NCBI GenBank assembly: GCA_900552495.1
Contig: URZY01000005.1
Coordinates: forward strand, 1-64,000
From: an uncultured Mycoplasmatota bacterium
Lineage (GTDB): Bacteria; Bacillota_I; Bacilli_A; RF39; UBA660
Length of the DNA: 64,000 bases
Direction: 5' to 3'
In this document: piece after piece, positions 51,633-60,050 of the stretch
Layout: every line of letters begins with the position of its first letter
Numbering within the stretch: position 1 is the stretch's first letter
Notes under the pieces: generated by a model
The model's input: only the letters and a program-made list of their open reading frames with translations
What the model was told of the DNA's origin: nothing
The model's database searches: none
Translations under genes and position numbers: made by a program

Positions 51633-53632
51633 TGTAATCCCTCCATTATATACTTTGGAACTTTCCAACCATCAAGCGAAATAATATCCAATGAAAAAGA
51701 ACTCTTTTCTATTTCTTGAATAATTTCATAACAATATTGACATAACTGTTCTTTGGTTAAAGTTTCAATTTCTAAACATATATCAACTCCATTATAATCT
51801 TTTTTTACTTTTTTTATTGCAATACTAAGAGAATCTAATTTACCTATATTTTCAACAATCCATTCATTGTTCTCTATTAAGAATTGTTCTTCGAGAGTTC
51901 TCCCCCATTTTGTTTCTCCATTAATTGGTAATTGAAACGTTATAAAACAATTCTCTGTATCAGAATTTTTTTCTCTACTTGATATTGTTGAATACTTATC
52001 CTTTATATCATTGATTAATAATCTTTCATCTTTATAGCCAAACCAATTTTTTATTGTTGGATTTGTAGTTTTTATATCTTCTATTCCTAGATCACATGGG
52101 CAACTTTTGTTATGCACACCTACAACTGAATCCAAATCTGTTATAGTTAAACTTCTAATCTCCAAAAAGTTCACTAAATCTTGAAAAATATATGCATGTC
52201 TACCTCCAACCTCAAAAACAGTAATATGTTGAGAAGATATTTTTTCTTTATTTGCCATATCAAATTTCGTGAAAAAGTATGGTAACATAATTCTTTCAGC
52301 CATTCCTTCCAAAAAAATTACTTTATCTGCAAAAAACAAATCACATGTATTTAAGATAAAATACTTATCAATAATATTTTTCAAACCAGAATATTCATCT
52401 TTTTCTATAAAATTCCTTAATGATTTAATAATTAAACCATTTTCTCCATTTAAAAAATAATTAATGTTATTTATATCAGAAGATTGAAGTATATATGAAG
52501 AATGAGTAGATATTATTGAATAGATATCACTGTCTTGAAACATTTTGTTAATTTTATGAAGAAAAACTGATTGCATTTGAGGATGTAAATGTGATTCTGG
52601 TTCTTCTAAAAATACTATATTGAAAATAGCACTTTTACTTTTAATATCAAATTTAAATGATTCTATTTGAATATAAATATATAATAAATTGCTATAACCT
52701 AATCCATTTGAGGACTCTGATAATGCCATGTCTTCAAAAAAATATTTAACCTTCGAATTCTTCTTTAATAAATTTTCTATATCAAAATCAGATACAATAT
52801 CCAATTTTTTATTTTTATCATCATTAATAATTTCCTCATTTAATACTTTAATCAAATCAGAAAAATATTTAGCATAAGTATCATCTAATTTTTCTTTTAT
52901 ATCTTCAATTGCTTCTCTAAATAAATCATCACTATTTAAGTCATCGGTACTTTTTTTCTTCTTTTCTTGATAAAATTTCCAAATTGCATTTGAAAGTGTC
53001 ATTTTTTCATTATCAGATGTATCATCCACTTCCCTTTGAGCAGAAATTATAAAAATATTGAACAAACCATATATATAATTTACTTCGACTTCATTTAAAT
53101 AATCTGATTCAGGCTTAGTTGAATAAAACTTCTTAGTATAATAATTATAAAAATTTCTTATAAAGAACTCATAAAAATCAATCTTTTCCTTACTCTCTTC
53201 AAATTTTTCATTATATAATTCAAATTCAGAAAAAATTTTTTCTATCTTATCTATTGAATATATGCATTTTATAATTATTTTTTCATTATTATCAAACTCA
53301 TAAAGTAAATCTTTGATTGAAGCCAGATTATCTTTTTCATCTATTTCTAAATTTATATTCATTTCTATAAAAGGAAATTTAAACAACAGTTCTTTTTTTC
53401 CACTTTTATATTCATCATATAAATTATTTATAAAACTTTTTTTGATTACTTTATAGTTAAAATCGCTTAATTTAAAGGGTGAATTATTTGTCAAAAACTT
53501 AGTCATTATTTCTACAACAGACGTTTTTGCTGTATTATTTTTTCCAACAATAATTGTTTGCTTATTAATACCCAATGTGCACTTGTCAACGGATTTTCTA
53601 TAATTTTTAAAATCAATACTATATATTTTCAT
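51617..53632 (-). CDS. gajA: Gabija protein A, OLD-family ATPase-TOPRIM nuclease
   Basis: 671 residues. The N-terminal ABC-type ATPase (about 1-400) has IIVGKNNTAKTSVVEIM at the P-loop, LSESSNGLGYSNLLYI as the signature, VFLEEPESHLHPQMQ as Walker B and ISTHSSYIL as the switch histidine. The TOPRIM nuclease (about 430-600) has VIFLEGMAERIMLPYF and SLTITDLDSVVG. GajA cuts DNA when relieved of nucleotide inhibition. The P-loop has Ala where most proteins have Gly (NNTAKT). Together with gajB it forms the element's anti-phage pair nearest the attachment site. Confidence 0.9.
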   Translation of the reverse strand: MKIYSIDFKNYRKSVDKCTLGINKQTIIVGKNNTAKTSVVEIMTKFLTNNSPFKLSDFNYKVIKKSFINNLYDEYKSGKKELLFKFPFIEMNINLEIDEKDNLASIKDLLYEFDNNEKIIIKCIYSIDKIEKIFSEFELYNEKFEESKEKIDFYEFFIRNFYNYYTKKFYSTKPESDYLNEVEVNYIYGLFNIFIISAQREVDDTSDNEKMTLSNAIWKFYQEKKKKSTDDLNSDDLFREAIEDIKEKLDDTYAKYFSDLIKVLNEEIINDDKNKKLDIVSDFDIENLLKKNSKVKYFFEDMALSESSNGLGYSNLLYIYIQIESFKFDIKSKSAIFNIVFLEEPESHLHPQMQSVFLHKINKMFQDSDIYSIISTHSSYILQSSDINNINYFLNGENGLIIKSLRNFIEKDEYSGLKNIIDKYFILNTCDLFFADKVIFLEGMAERIMLPYFFTKFDMANKEKISSQHITVFEVGGRHAYIFQDLVNFLEIRSLTITDLDSVVGVHNKSCPCDLGIEDIKTTNPTIKNWFGYKDERLLINDIKDKYSTISSREKNSDTENCFITFQLPINGETKWGRTLEEQFLIENNEWIVENIGKLDSLSIAIKKVKKDYNGVDICLEIETLTKEQLCQYCYEIIQEIEKSSFSLDIISLDGWKVPKYIMEGLQWLAK

Positions 53633-53658
53633 ACAACACTTCCTCTACTTCAAAAAAA

Positions 53659-53697
53659 TAAGCAGTATCCATCTTAAAAAGACTAAATACTGCTTAT
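53659..53697 (-). terminator. Terminator between the attachment site and gajA
   Basis: ATAAGCAGTA and TACTGCTTAT, ten-base arms, followed by TTTTTTG on the minus strand, 27 bases before the gajA start. It may be an attenuator for gajA or block read-through from the amidase promoter. Confidence 0.7.
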
Positions 53698-53781
53698 CTT
53701 TACAATTTCATTTTATCATATTTATACATTTTTTTCAGTATTTTAAATATAATTTAATATTTTTTATACTAGAAAAGGAAA

Positions 53782-53814
53782 AAATAGCATTTATTACCCA
53801 AATAAACACTATTT
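53782..53814 (-). terminator. Second terminator at the right end of the large element
   Basis: AAATAG with CTATTT enclosing GTTTATT/AATAAA, then TTTTTT on the minus strand. It lies upstream of the one at 53659. No gene is seen in 53633-53912. Confidence 0.6.
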
Positions 53815-53912
53815 AACGTTATTTACTATCTTTCTAGATTATTTATATTATCTAGTCTAATCGTTTAAATATAACCATCTTAATACCCTTTTAAATTTAA
53901 TCCATGTAAGAT

Positions 53913-54194
53913 CTAAGTCTCTCCTCCCGAGTTTATGTGATTAGATATTAATATTGTATTGGGAGAATTATTAAAAGCTTTTAGAGCTCTTTCTATTCGT
54001 GGAGCCTTTGGTAAAGTCTCATCAGTATCTCTAATTATTACTGCTGGGATACCTAACTCCTGTAGTCTTTTATACATATATTGAGCTGCTCTTAAATTTA
54101 AGTCTTTCTCTAATAATCCGTTTCCTAATGCGCCAGGATCACTCCCACCATGTCCAGCATCAACAATTACACCAACATTATTTTTATTGTTCAT
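53913..54194 (-). pseudogene. Split amidase gene, piece 1 of 3 (N-terminal catalytic part)
   Basis: 93 codons beginning MNNKNNVGVIVDAGHGG: an Amidase_3 N-terminus with the first zinc histidine in DAGHGGSD, the glutamate in GLLEKDLNLR, and the second histidine in LISNHINSGG. The reading then enters element DNA (ET, stop). Piece 2 supplies the rest of the domain. It has the gene's own AGGTGAT site and probably its promoter. An isolated piece should be inactive because the catalytic glutamate is in piece 2. There is no signal peptide, as in sporulation-type CwlC amidases. Confidence 0.92.
53920..53927. repeat. Attachment core of the large element, right copy
   Basis: GGAGGAGA on the minus strand, in the same codon phase as GGTGGCGA at 35798-35805. 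Confidence 0.55.
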
Positions 54195-54331
54195 TTTATC
54201 ACCTATATTAGAATATGAAAAAAGATTTTTTTGGTTCTTAAAACTTGTTAAACTTTTTTACATAATTAATTGTTTTGCCAGTTATGACCATTTATTTTTT
54301 GTGTCATATATTATTGAGAAGGGAGATAATT

Positions 54332-56203
54332 ATGACAATTATAGATAATAATACTGTTGTTATATTTTCCTATACTGAATTAAAGTCTGTGCTAGAAGCA
54401 AGTAATTCTTATACATATATTTATTTTGGTGCCAATATTCAATTAACCAGCGGAATTAGCATTTCTGCAACTAAAGTTAATGTCGTTTTAGATGGAACAT
54501 ATGAAAATGTACGTTATCAGTTTGAGGATAGAAAGAGCCTAAGTACTGGTGATACCATTTCCGTTTCTGGTAGCACGACGCAAAAAGTGACTGTTAAAAA
54601 TATGGATGTTACAGGATATAATTATTATGGAATTATTTATGTTCCAGAAAGTGATACCTTTAAGGATACTGTAATTGAGTATAATAATATCACTTATCGG
54701 GGTCCACAAATAACTTTCCACCCAAATGGCTTATCTCGGTATATCGATTGCGTAATTAATATAGTAACAAATTATGCTACGACTAATGAGGTAGCTGAAT
54801 GTAATAGAATTGAAATAGGTGGGAAAACGACAATCGTTCACACCTCGACTGCTGATACTATGTTTTGGTTCCGTGGAACAGTAACACCGTATTTACATAT
54901 ATTAGAGAATGCTCAAGTAACTCTTACTAGCACAAATCGAGAATTATTTTATGGAGTTACTAACTTAAACTTTTCTGTTTTAAAGAATGCAACTGTTGTA
55001 ATTGAAACAAAAAATGGAATGGGTTATGAGAATTTTTCGACAAATCAAGTCTTACTTGATTCAGGATCTAGTACAACCATCACACAAACTAGGGCAAATG
55101 GAAGTTATCCAACTTGGTTTACGACCGGACCATTTATTGTAAATAGTAATGCTAGCTTATTTATGTATCAAAAGTCAGCTAATACAACTACAAATAATTA
55201 CAATATATATTTTAAAACAAATCAGGCCTCATTATCGATAACCAACCCTAAATATATTTTACTTTATAATATTAAAGCTGATACTATCTATACTAATTCA
55301 CAAATCCCTTTCGAGTGGCAATTTTCTAGAATTAATCTTTGGTCACAAGCAAATACTACGTCAAATGCGGGAACACTAGACGATATACCAAATTATTATT
55401 GGTATAAACAAAACGCTTTGGCTAGTATTTCTGGTACTATTTCAACAACAGCAACAACAGTCACAACAAATAACTTTTCTAGTGATGAATTGCAGAAATT
55501 ATTTCCACTATCTTCTTTTCAATTTCAAGGGAAGAAAGTTATCTCTATAGGCAATCCAATCTTTTCTGTAGATACAATTACAAATAAAGATTTGATAATT
55601 ACTGGACAGACGATGGAAAATGCTAATGTACAAATTCAATATGAAACTCAGACTGTGAGAGTAGTTTCTGATACAAAGGGGAAATTTAGTTTAACGCTTA
55701 CTGCGCCTCTAGCAGTTGGAACAGATGTTAAATTTTTAATTAATGAACAACCATACTTTTCGTACCGTAATGTTTCTACTGTTGTGGTTGATAGTGGCGA
55801 ATTAAGCTTAAAAAGCGCTCCTAGTGAAATATATTTCGCAACAATTCCATATTCTCAAGATCCCATACTTTGTCAAAGAAAATCTGACTTGGAAATTGTG
55901 GTTGAGGATACAAGAGTTAGGAGTACGAACTGGAAATTATATGCTTATATAGATATTCCTCTAACTTCTAATGGTGGCTATAAACTTACTGATTCATTAG
56001 TCTATATTGATGAAAATCAAACTATAATTCCCTTAAGTAAGACTCCTCTACTTATTTATCAAGGAATAGCAAATGGAGGAGTTGCTCAAGAAACTAAAGT
56101 TTCTTTTTCTAGTCATCAAGGAATCTTATTAAGAGTAATGAATGAGCCATTGGAAAATGGAGAAGAATATAAAACAAATATTTTTTGGTCTTTGGAAGAA
56201 TAA
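54332..56203 (+). CDS. Pectate-lyase-like adhesive surface protein
   Basis: 623 residues. The N-terminal 260 residues form a right-handed beta-helix of the pectate-lyase-like adhesive type: an opening VIFSYTELKSVLEASN and IYFGANIQLTSGI, followed by repeated short strands such as VTVKNMDVTGYNYYG. Later parts have beta-sandwich features (ITGQTMENANVQIQYE). No signal peptide or LPxTG motif is visible, so the export route is unknown; it may belong to a spore or exosporium coat. ATG 54332 follows AAGGGAGAT. It diverges from the amidase gene and is followed by a DUF11 gene 21 bases away. Confidence 0.7.
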   Translation: MTIIDNNTVVIFSYTELKSVLEASNSYTYIYFGANIQLTSGISISATKVNVVLDGTYENVRYQFEDRKSLSTGDTISVSGSTTQKVTVKNMDVTGYNYYGIIYVPESDTFKDTVIEYNNITYRGPQITFHPNGLSRYIDCVINIVTNYATTNEVAECNRIEIGGKTTIVHTSTADTMFWFRGTVTPYLHILENAQVTLTSTNRELFYGVTNLNFSVLKNATVVIETKNGMGYENFSTNQVLLDSGSSTTITQTRANGSYPTWFTTGPFIVNSNASLFMYQKSANTTTNNYNIYFKTNQASLSITNPKYILLYNIKADTIYTNSQIPFEWQFSRINLWSQANTTSNAGTLDDIPNYYWYKQNALASISGTISTTATTVTTNNFSSDELQKLFPLSSFQFQGKKVISIGNPIFSVDTITNKDLIITGQTMENANVQIQYETQTVRVVSDTKGKFSLTLTAPLAVGTDVKFLINEQPYFSYRNVSTVVVDSGELSLKSAPSEIYFATIPYSQDPILCQRKSDLEIVVEDTRVRSTNWKLYAYIDIPLTSNGGYKLTDSLVYIDENQTIIPLSKTPLLIYQGIANGGVAQETKVSFSSHQGILLRVMNEPLENGEEYKTNIFWSLEE

Positions 56204-56224
56204 AATTAATATGGAGGTGAGAAA

Positions 56225-56762
56225 ATGAACGATCAATTATCTAATATTGCTCAAGTCAATGGTAGTTATAATGGACTTCCAACATCGTTAACATCAGAAG
56301 CTTTAGTTGTTACTTTAGTCTCCGGCTTGTCAATAACTAAAACGGCTGATAAAGTTTCTTGGGCTAATGGAAATTTGACATATACTATTACAATTACCAA
56401 TCAAGGAACTGAGTCCTATACTACTCCAATATTGACTGACGTTTTAGATACTGCCTTAGTCGATTTTGTAGCGGATAGTGTTTTCATTAACGGAGAGAAA
56501 GCAGATACATCAAAATATCAATATGCAACTAATACACTTACAGTTACACTAGATGATATTGCACCCTCAAACTCAAGTACTGTTACATTTCAAGTTAAGA
56601 AAAAAGCCTAGTACAAATGCGGCATTTGTTTTAAAATCACGTGCTCAAGTAACAACTAATGGGGAAAACTTTTTTAGTAATTATGTTACTGTCTACGGAA
56701 AACAAAAAATATATAAATATAGAGATTATGGTTGTGCTACTCCGTATTGGAGAACACAATAA
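56225..56762 (+). pseudogene. DUF11 repeat protein with a homopolymer frameshift
   Basis: The first frame (to 56611) encodes 128 residues. SITKTADKVSWANGNLTYTI and TPILTDVLDTALVDFV are a classical DUF11 domain, ending SSTVTFQVKKKA and a stop. The adjacent frame continues PSTNAAFVLKSRAQVT and NFFSNYVTVYGKQ, the expected end of the same domain, up to 56762. Removing one A from the run of six at about 56602-56607 joins them into about 179 residues. It may be slippage, a decayed gene or a sequencing error. DUF11 proteins are structural surface proteins. Confidence 0.75.
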
Positions 56763-56795
56763 AACACCAGCATTTATTAGTTGGTGTTTTTCTTA
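56761..56795 (+). terminator. Terminator after the DUF11 gene
   Basis: AACACCA and TGGTGTT form the stem, then TTTC. It faces the convergent DUF262 gene. Confidence 0.75.
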
Positions 56796-56797
56796 AT

Positions 56798-58432
56798 TTA
56801 TACTGTTAAATCCTTATATAATTTTTCGTATATGTCAGCGTATTCTTGGGCAATTCTATTGGTTCTTTCTGTAATCTTTTCTATATAATTTTCTTTGGTA
56901 ATTCCGGTTTCCAAAAATCTTTTAATATATGGTTCGGAAACTGAGCTTTTCTGATAATCTTTTAGTTTTTCTTCAATTGTTTTTTCACTATAACTATCTT
57001 TTTTGACAGGAATGCAATTTCCTATTTTAAGAGCTTGATTATTTTCTGTAGAAATAGCAATAAAATGCTCTATAGTCATATCCGTGTTAATATTTTCTTC
57101 AACTAACATAATAATTTGTTTTGCGTGGTATGTATTATTGTGATCAATATTAATTTCTTTTATAGTATTTATTATATAGTCTCTACTGTGGAAATTAAAA
57201 TTGCTTTCTAAAAACTCTTTAATTATTTTCTTATATTCTTTTTTTAAGAAAAGTTTTCTACCTATCTTCTTGAAATCTGTTCCATATTGAGAAGGACTTG
57301 ATTTGTTAATAGACATTATTTCTTGATGCATTAAAACAAATTTAAAAAAATTAATTATTAATTGATAATTGTTTATAAATTTTGTTTTTTCTGACTTATT
57401 TCTAACGTGCAATAATGGTATTAATACAACATCAAACTGTCTAAATTTTGCTTTTTCTAATAATTTTAAATAATTATTTAAGCCATCAAGAGATATATTA
57501 CCATCATATATATTTTCTAGAGGCATAATTGAGTGGCTATAAACGGCCATGGCGCATTTACATAGGCAATTTTGGTGACTCGAACCATAGGAAAAATTAT
57601 CAAAATATTCCTCCGCATCTTGAAAATTTGTAATTTTATTAATAACACCATCAATTTTTCTAACCGTATTATTTTCAAGATAAAGATCATTGAAATTATC
57701 AAAATACCTTTGAGCATTTTTCTCACCAATATTTTGAATAGTTTCATACCAACCTTCTTTATAATATTCTTTCCCTTTTCTTTCATCAAAGCATAAGTAT
57801 TTAAATAGTTGACTTTTCAAAATATCAATATTTTCTAAAGTTTTACCTTTAGTATTTAAATTTACAAACATATTATGCGCATCAGCTTCGCTCTTAATAA
57901 ATCTTATTTCAACAATCATTACGGTCAATAAGCTTTTTAACAATTCTTTTGGATCTATAGCATTATTTACTATCGTTTTGGTAATCCTTTCATATATTTT
58001 TACTTCTTGATTACCTTTGTATTTTTTAGGAATATCATCAGCATATATAAATTTCAACAACCTACTTTCATTACTGGGAGCTCGATTTTCTATCTTTATC
58101 TTATTCCCCTTAGCTAGTAATTTATCTGCTATTTCTAGATTAAATTTATTTTTTAAACTACATAATATTAAATATGTACTTATTATTCTTTGTTGACCGT
58201 CTATTAATTCAACATTTTTTCTATTAGGAAGAGCCATAATATTTCCTATATAATAATCGTTATTGTTGCATATATCCTTAATAAATGTATCTATATTAAT
58301 TTCTTCCCAATCATAGCCTCTTTGATACAAAGGGATAATAATTCTTTTATTCATCATGAAATATTCTTCTAGAGTATAATCATTGGCTTCAAGCATCTTT
58401 TTTGGTTTTATTCTCTCATCTGTCTTCGTCAT
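56798..58432 (-). CDS. DUF262/DUF1524 protein (GmrSD-like)
   Basis: 544 residues. The N-terminal DUF262 domain (about 15-230) has IPLYQRGYDWEE, VELIDGQQRIIS and LNTKGKTLENIDILKSQLF. The C-terminal part carries TIEHFIAISTENN and GNCIPV, the DUF1524 HNH-like layout. Family members include GmrSD, which cuts modified phage DNA, so a defence role is likely. It lies outside the serine-recombinase element, between the surface-protein genes and housekeeping genes. ATG after GGAGGAAC. Confidence 0.85.
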   Translation of the reverse strand: MTKTDERIKPKKMLEANDYTLEEYFMMNKRIIIPLYQRGYDWEEINIDTFIKDICNNNDYYIGNIMALPNRKNVELIDGQQRIISTYLILCSLKNKFNLEIADKLLAKGNKIKIENRAPSNESRLLKFIYADDIPKKYKGNQEVKIYERITKTIVNNAIDPKELLKSLLTVMIVEIRFIKSEADAHNMFVNLNTKGKTLENIDILKSQLFKYLCFDERKGKEYYKEGWYETIQNIGEKNAQRYFDNFNDLYLENNTVRKIDGVINKITNFQDAEEYFDNFSYGSSHQNCLCKCAMAVYSHSIMPLENIYDGNISLDGLNNYLKLLEKAKFRQFDVVLIPLLHVRNKSEKTKFINNYQLIINFFKFVLMHQEIMSINKSSPSQYGTDFKKIGRKLFLKKEYKKIIKEFLESNFNFHSRDYIINTIKEINIDHNNTYHAKQIIMLVEENINTDMTIEHFIAISTENNQALKIGNCIPVKKDSYSEKTIEEKLKDYQKSSVSEPYIKRFLETGITKENYIEKITERTNRIAQEYADIYEKLYKDLTV

Positions 58433-58544
58433 AGTTCCTCCATTTATAGTTGATTAAACTACTGATCTACTTAGTAAATTAGTTTTTCTTTTTTGCCATT
58501 ATTATAACAGAGAAAAAACTTTTTTAATAGTTTATTACAATAAA

Positions 58545-58575
58545 TAAAATATCCACAAATACTGTGGATATTTTT
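58545..58575. terminator. Terminator after the Big_2-like gene
   Basis: AAATATCCACA and TGTGGATATTT form an eleven-pair stem with T and A runs on both sides. Confidence 0.85.
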
Positions 58576-58945
58576 ATTTTTCATATTCTTTGATTGCTAG
58601 TTCACCAACATTTACAACAAAGCTTTGAACGTACTTTCGATTTTTAGTCTTAACCGTTACAGTTGCACTACCTTCACCAACTGCTTCTAGTTTTCCATAC
58701 TCATCTACTCTAACAATGTCTTCATCCGATGAGATATAGACAACTTTTTCATCTTTGTGTTCATCATTTAGTTCCAACTGAACTTCATCATTGGTTGAGG
58801 CAACATTTAAACTCTTTTCGATGGTTAACAATTGGGCTTTTTGTTCTTCTCTTACATTTGCCAAAGAAAATCCGGCAACAATTATACCAATAAGGCAAAA
58901 ACAATAAAAAACTGGTAAAAAGATTTTATCCATAGCAATACGCAT
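58574..58945 (-). CDS. Membrane-anchored protein with bacterial Ig-like (Big_2) domain
   Basis: 123 residues. A hydrophobic N-terminal segment (about 8-28, FLPVFYCFCLIGIIVAGFSL) anchors it. Residues 45-117 read as one Big_2-like Ig domain, with SSDEDIVRVDEYGKLEAVGE and GSATVTVKTKNRKYVQSFVV, the typical pattern of value-of-state then time-of-effect strands. No enzyme function is expected. It is monocistronic, with AGGAAGTGAT upstream. Confidence 0.72.
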   Translation of the reverse strand: MRIAMDKIFLPVFYCFCLIGIIVAGFSLANVREEQKAQLLTIEKSLNVASTNDEVQLELNDEHKDEKVVYISSDEDIVRVDEYGKLEAVGEGSATVTVKTKNRKYVQSFVVNVGELAIKEYEK

Positions 58946-58998
58946 ACAATCACTTCCTATTTTTATTATACCAAATATAAAATAATTATTATTTTAAA

Positions 58999-59034
58999 AA
59001 CAAAAAATTTACAATAAAAATTGTAAACTTCTTA
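58999..59034 (-). terminator. Terminator after the CorA gene
   Basis: AAGTTTACAAT and ATTGTAAATTT form the stem on the minus strand, followed by TTTTG. Confidence 0.75.
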
Positions 59035-59970
59035 TTAGAACATATCTTTCTTTTTTAGAAAATAAGCAACTACTAATGATGTTAGTAATGAGATACTTAT
59101 AACAATTGGAAAAGCATTATCTATATTAGATATGGTTCCTAAATTGATATTCATTCCTAAAAAAGAAGAAATCATAGTAGGAATTGATAAGACAATGGTT
59201 GCAGCGGCTAAAAACTTCATAGCAATATTTAGATTATTAGAGACAATTGTTGAATACGTGTCCTTTATTGATAATAAAATATCTTTATAAATATTTGTCA
59301 TTTCTATAGCTTGCTTATATTCGATTATTGCATCATCTAATAATTCAACATCATTCTCATACAAAGGTAAAACACTGCCTTTAGATAGCTTGTTTAAAAC
59401 ATTATCGTTAGCTTTTAAAGACCTCATAAAATATACTAACGTTTCTTCTAATTCTAGCATATCGATCAAGTCTTTGTTTTTGGTAGATTTTTTTAATTCT
59501 TCTTCCTTTGTTTCAATGTCTTTATTTACTTGTTTTAAAACTCGTAAGTATGAAGCCGCAGTGTGAAGAAGAATTTGGATTAAAAAGCGGGTCTTTTTTG
59601 CAGTGCGAAAATCTTTTATTTTATCCTGCTTAAAGGCATTTAAAATAGTTGTTTTTTTAGGGGAGACAGTAATTACATAATTATTATCTGTAATGATGAT
59701 ACCTAATGGAATAGTGATATATTGATGATCTTCATCTAGATATGGTGTATCAAGAACTACTAAAGTAGCATTACCACTGCGTTCTACACGAGGTAATTCC
59801 TCTATATCTAGCATAGTTGTAATTAGATCTTTATCTACTAGTGTTTTAGCAACTACTTTTTCTATTTCGTCATTAGTCGGGGCAGTGAGTTCCATCCAGC
59901 AATCAACTGTTATTTTCTTTACTTTTTTAATTTTCTTTTCTACTGAACTAGTTTTATAGATTTTTAACAT
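59035..59970 (-). CDS. corA: CorA family divalent cation transporter
   Basis: 311 residues. A large cytoplasmic N-terminal domain (about 1-240, with VITVSPKKTTIL and a long helical stalk) is followed by two C-terminal membrane helices. FLGMNINLG (about 273-281) contains the GMN selectivity motif at the end of the first helix. CorA forms pentamers that carry magnesium or cobalt. The outer loop after GMN lacks the usual MPE-like block (it reads INLGTISNIDNAFP), so ion choice may differ. ATG after AAAGGAGTGAG. Confidence 0.9.
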   Translation of the reverse strand: MLKIYKTSSVEKKIKKVKKITVDCWMELTAPTNDEIEKVVAKTLVDKDLITTMLDIEELPRVERSGNATLVVLDTPYLDEDHQYITIPLGIIITDNNYVITVSPKKTTILNAFKQDKIKDFRTAKKTRFLIQILLHTAASYLRVLKQVNKDIETKEEELKKSTKNKDLIDMLELEETLVYFMRSLKANDNVLNKLSKGSVLPLYENDVELLDDAIIEYKQAIEMTNIYKDILLSIKDTYSTIVSNNLNIAMKFLAAATIVLSIPTMISSFLGMNINLGTISNIDNAFPIVISISLLTSLVVAYFLKKKDMF

Positions 59971-60022
59971 ATTTACTCACTCCTTTTCATAATCTCACAT
60001 ATTATATCATATTTTCTTTAAA

Positions 60023-60050
60023 ATTAAAAGAAAAAGTACTTAATTAGTAC
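60023..60050 (-). terminator. Terminator after the HtrA gene
   Basis: GGTACTAATTAAGTACTTTTTC on the minus strand (stem AGTACT-type, GTAC/GTAC) followed by T residues. Confidence 0.6.

Larger units (their letters stand above)
35797..53922. mobile_element. Large serine-recombinase defence element (about 18.1 kb) in the amidase catalytic domain
   Basis: Bounded by a GGnGGnGA core at 35798-35805 and 53920-53927 (minus strand) where amidase piece 1 (SNHINSGG) meets piece 2 (EGAEIVY). It holds a large serine recombinase, small DNA-binding proteins, a complete type I restriction-modification system with two hsdS genes and an internal tyrosine recombinase, a HipA-like kinase, a Fic gene and a Gabija pair. 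There is no conjugation gene, so it would need to move with other help. Nearly all genes are on the minus strand, the same as the host gene. Confidence 0.85.

Noticed and set aside
35797..53922. Prophage
   Set aside because: No capsid, portal, terminase, tail or lysis genes; the amidase pieces belong to the host gene, not to a phage lysin.
32399..53927. One composite element rather than two
   Set aside because: Piece 2 of the amidase (about 285 codons of intact, in-frame coding sequence) lies between the two recombinase regions, and each region has its own core, so two separate insertions fit better.
57517..57796. Open frames on both strands inside the DUF262 gene
   Set aside because: Low-complexity Ile/Lys-rich translations in AT-rich DNA, entirely inside a well-supported gene.
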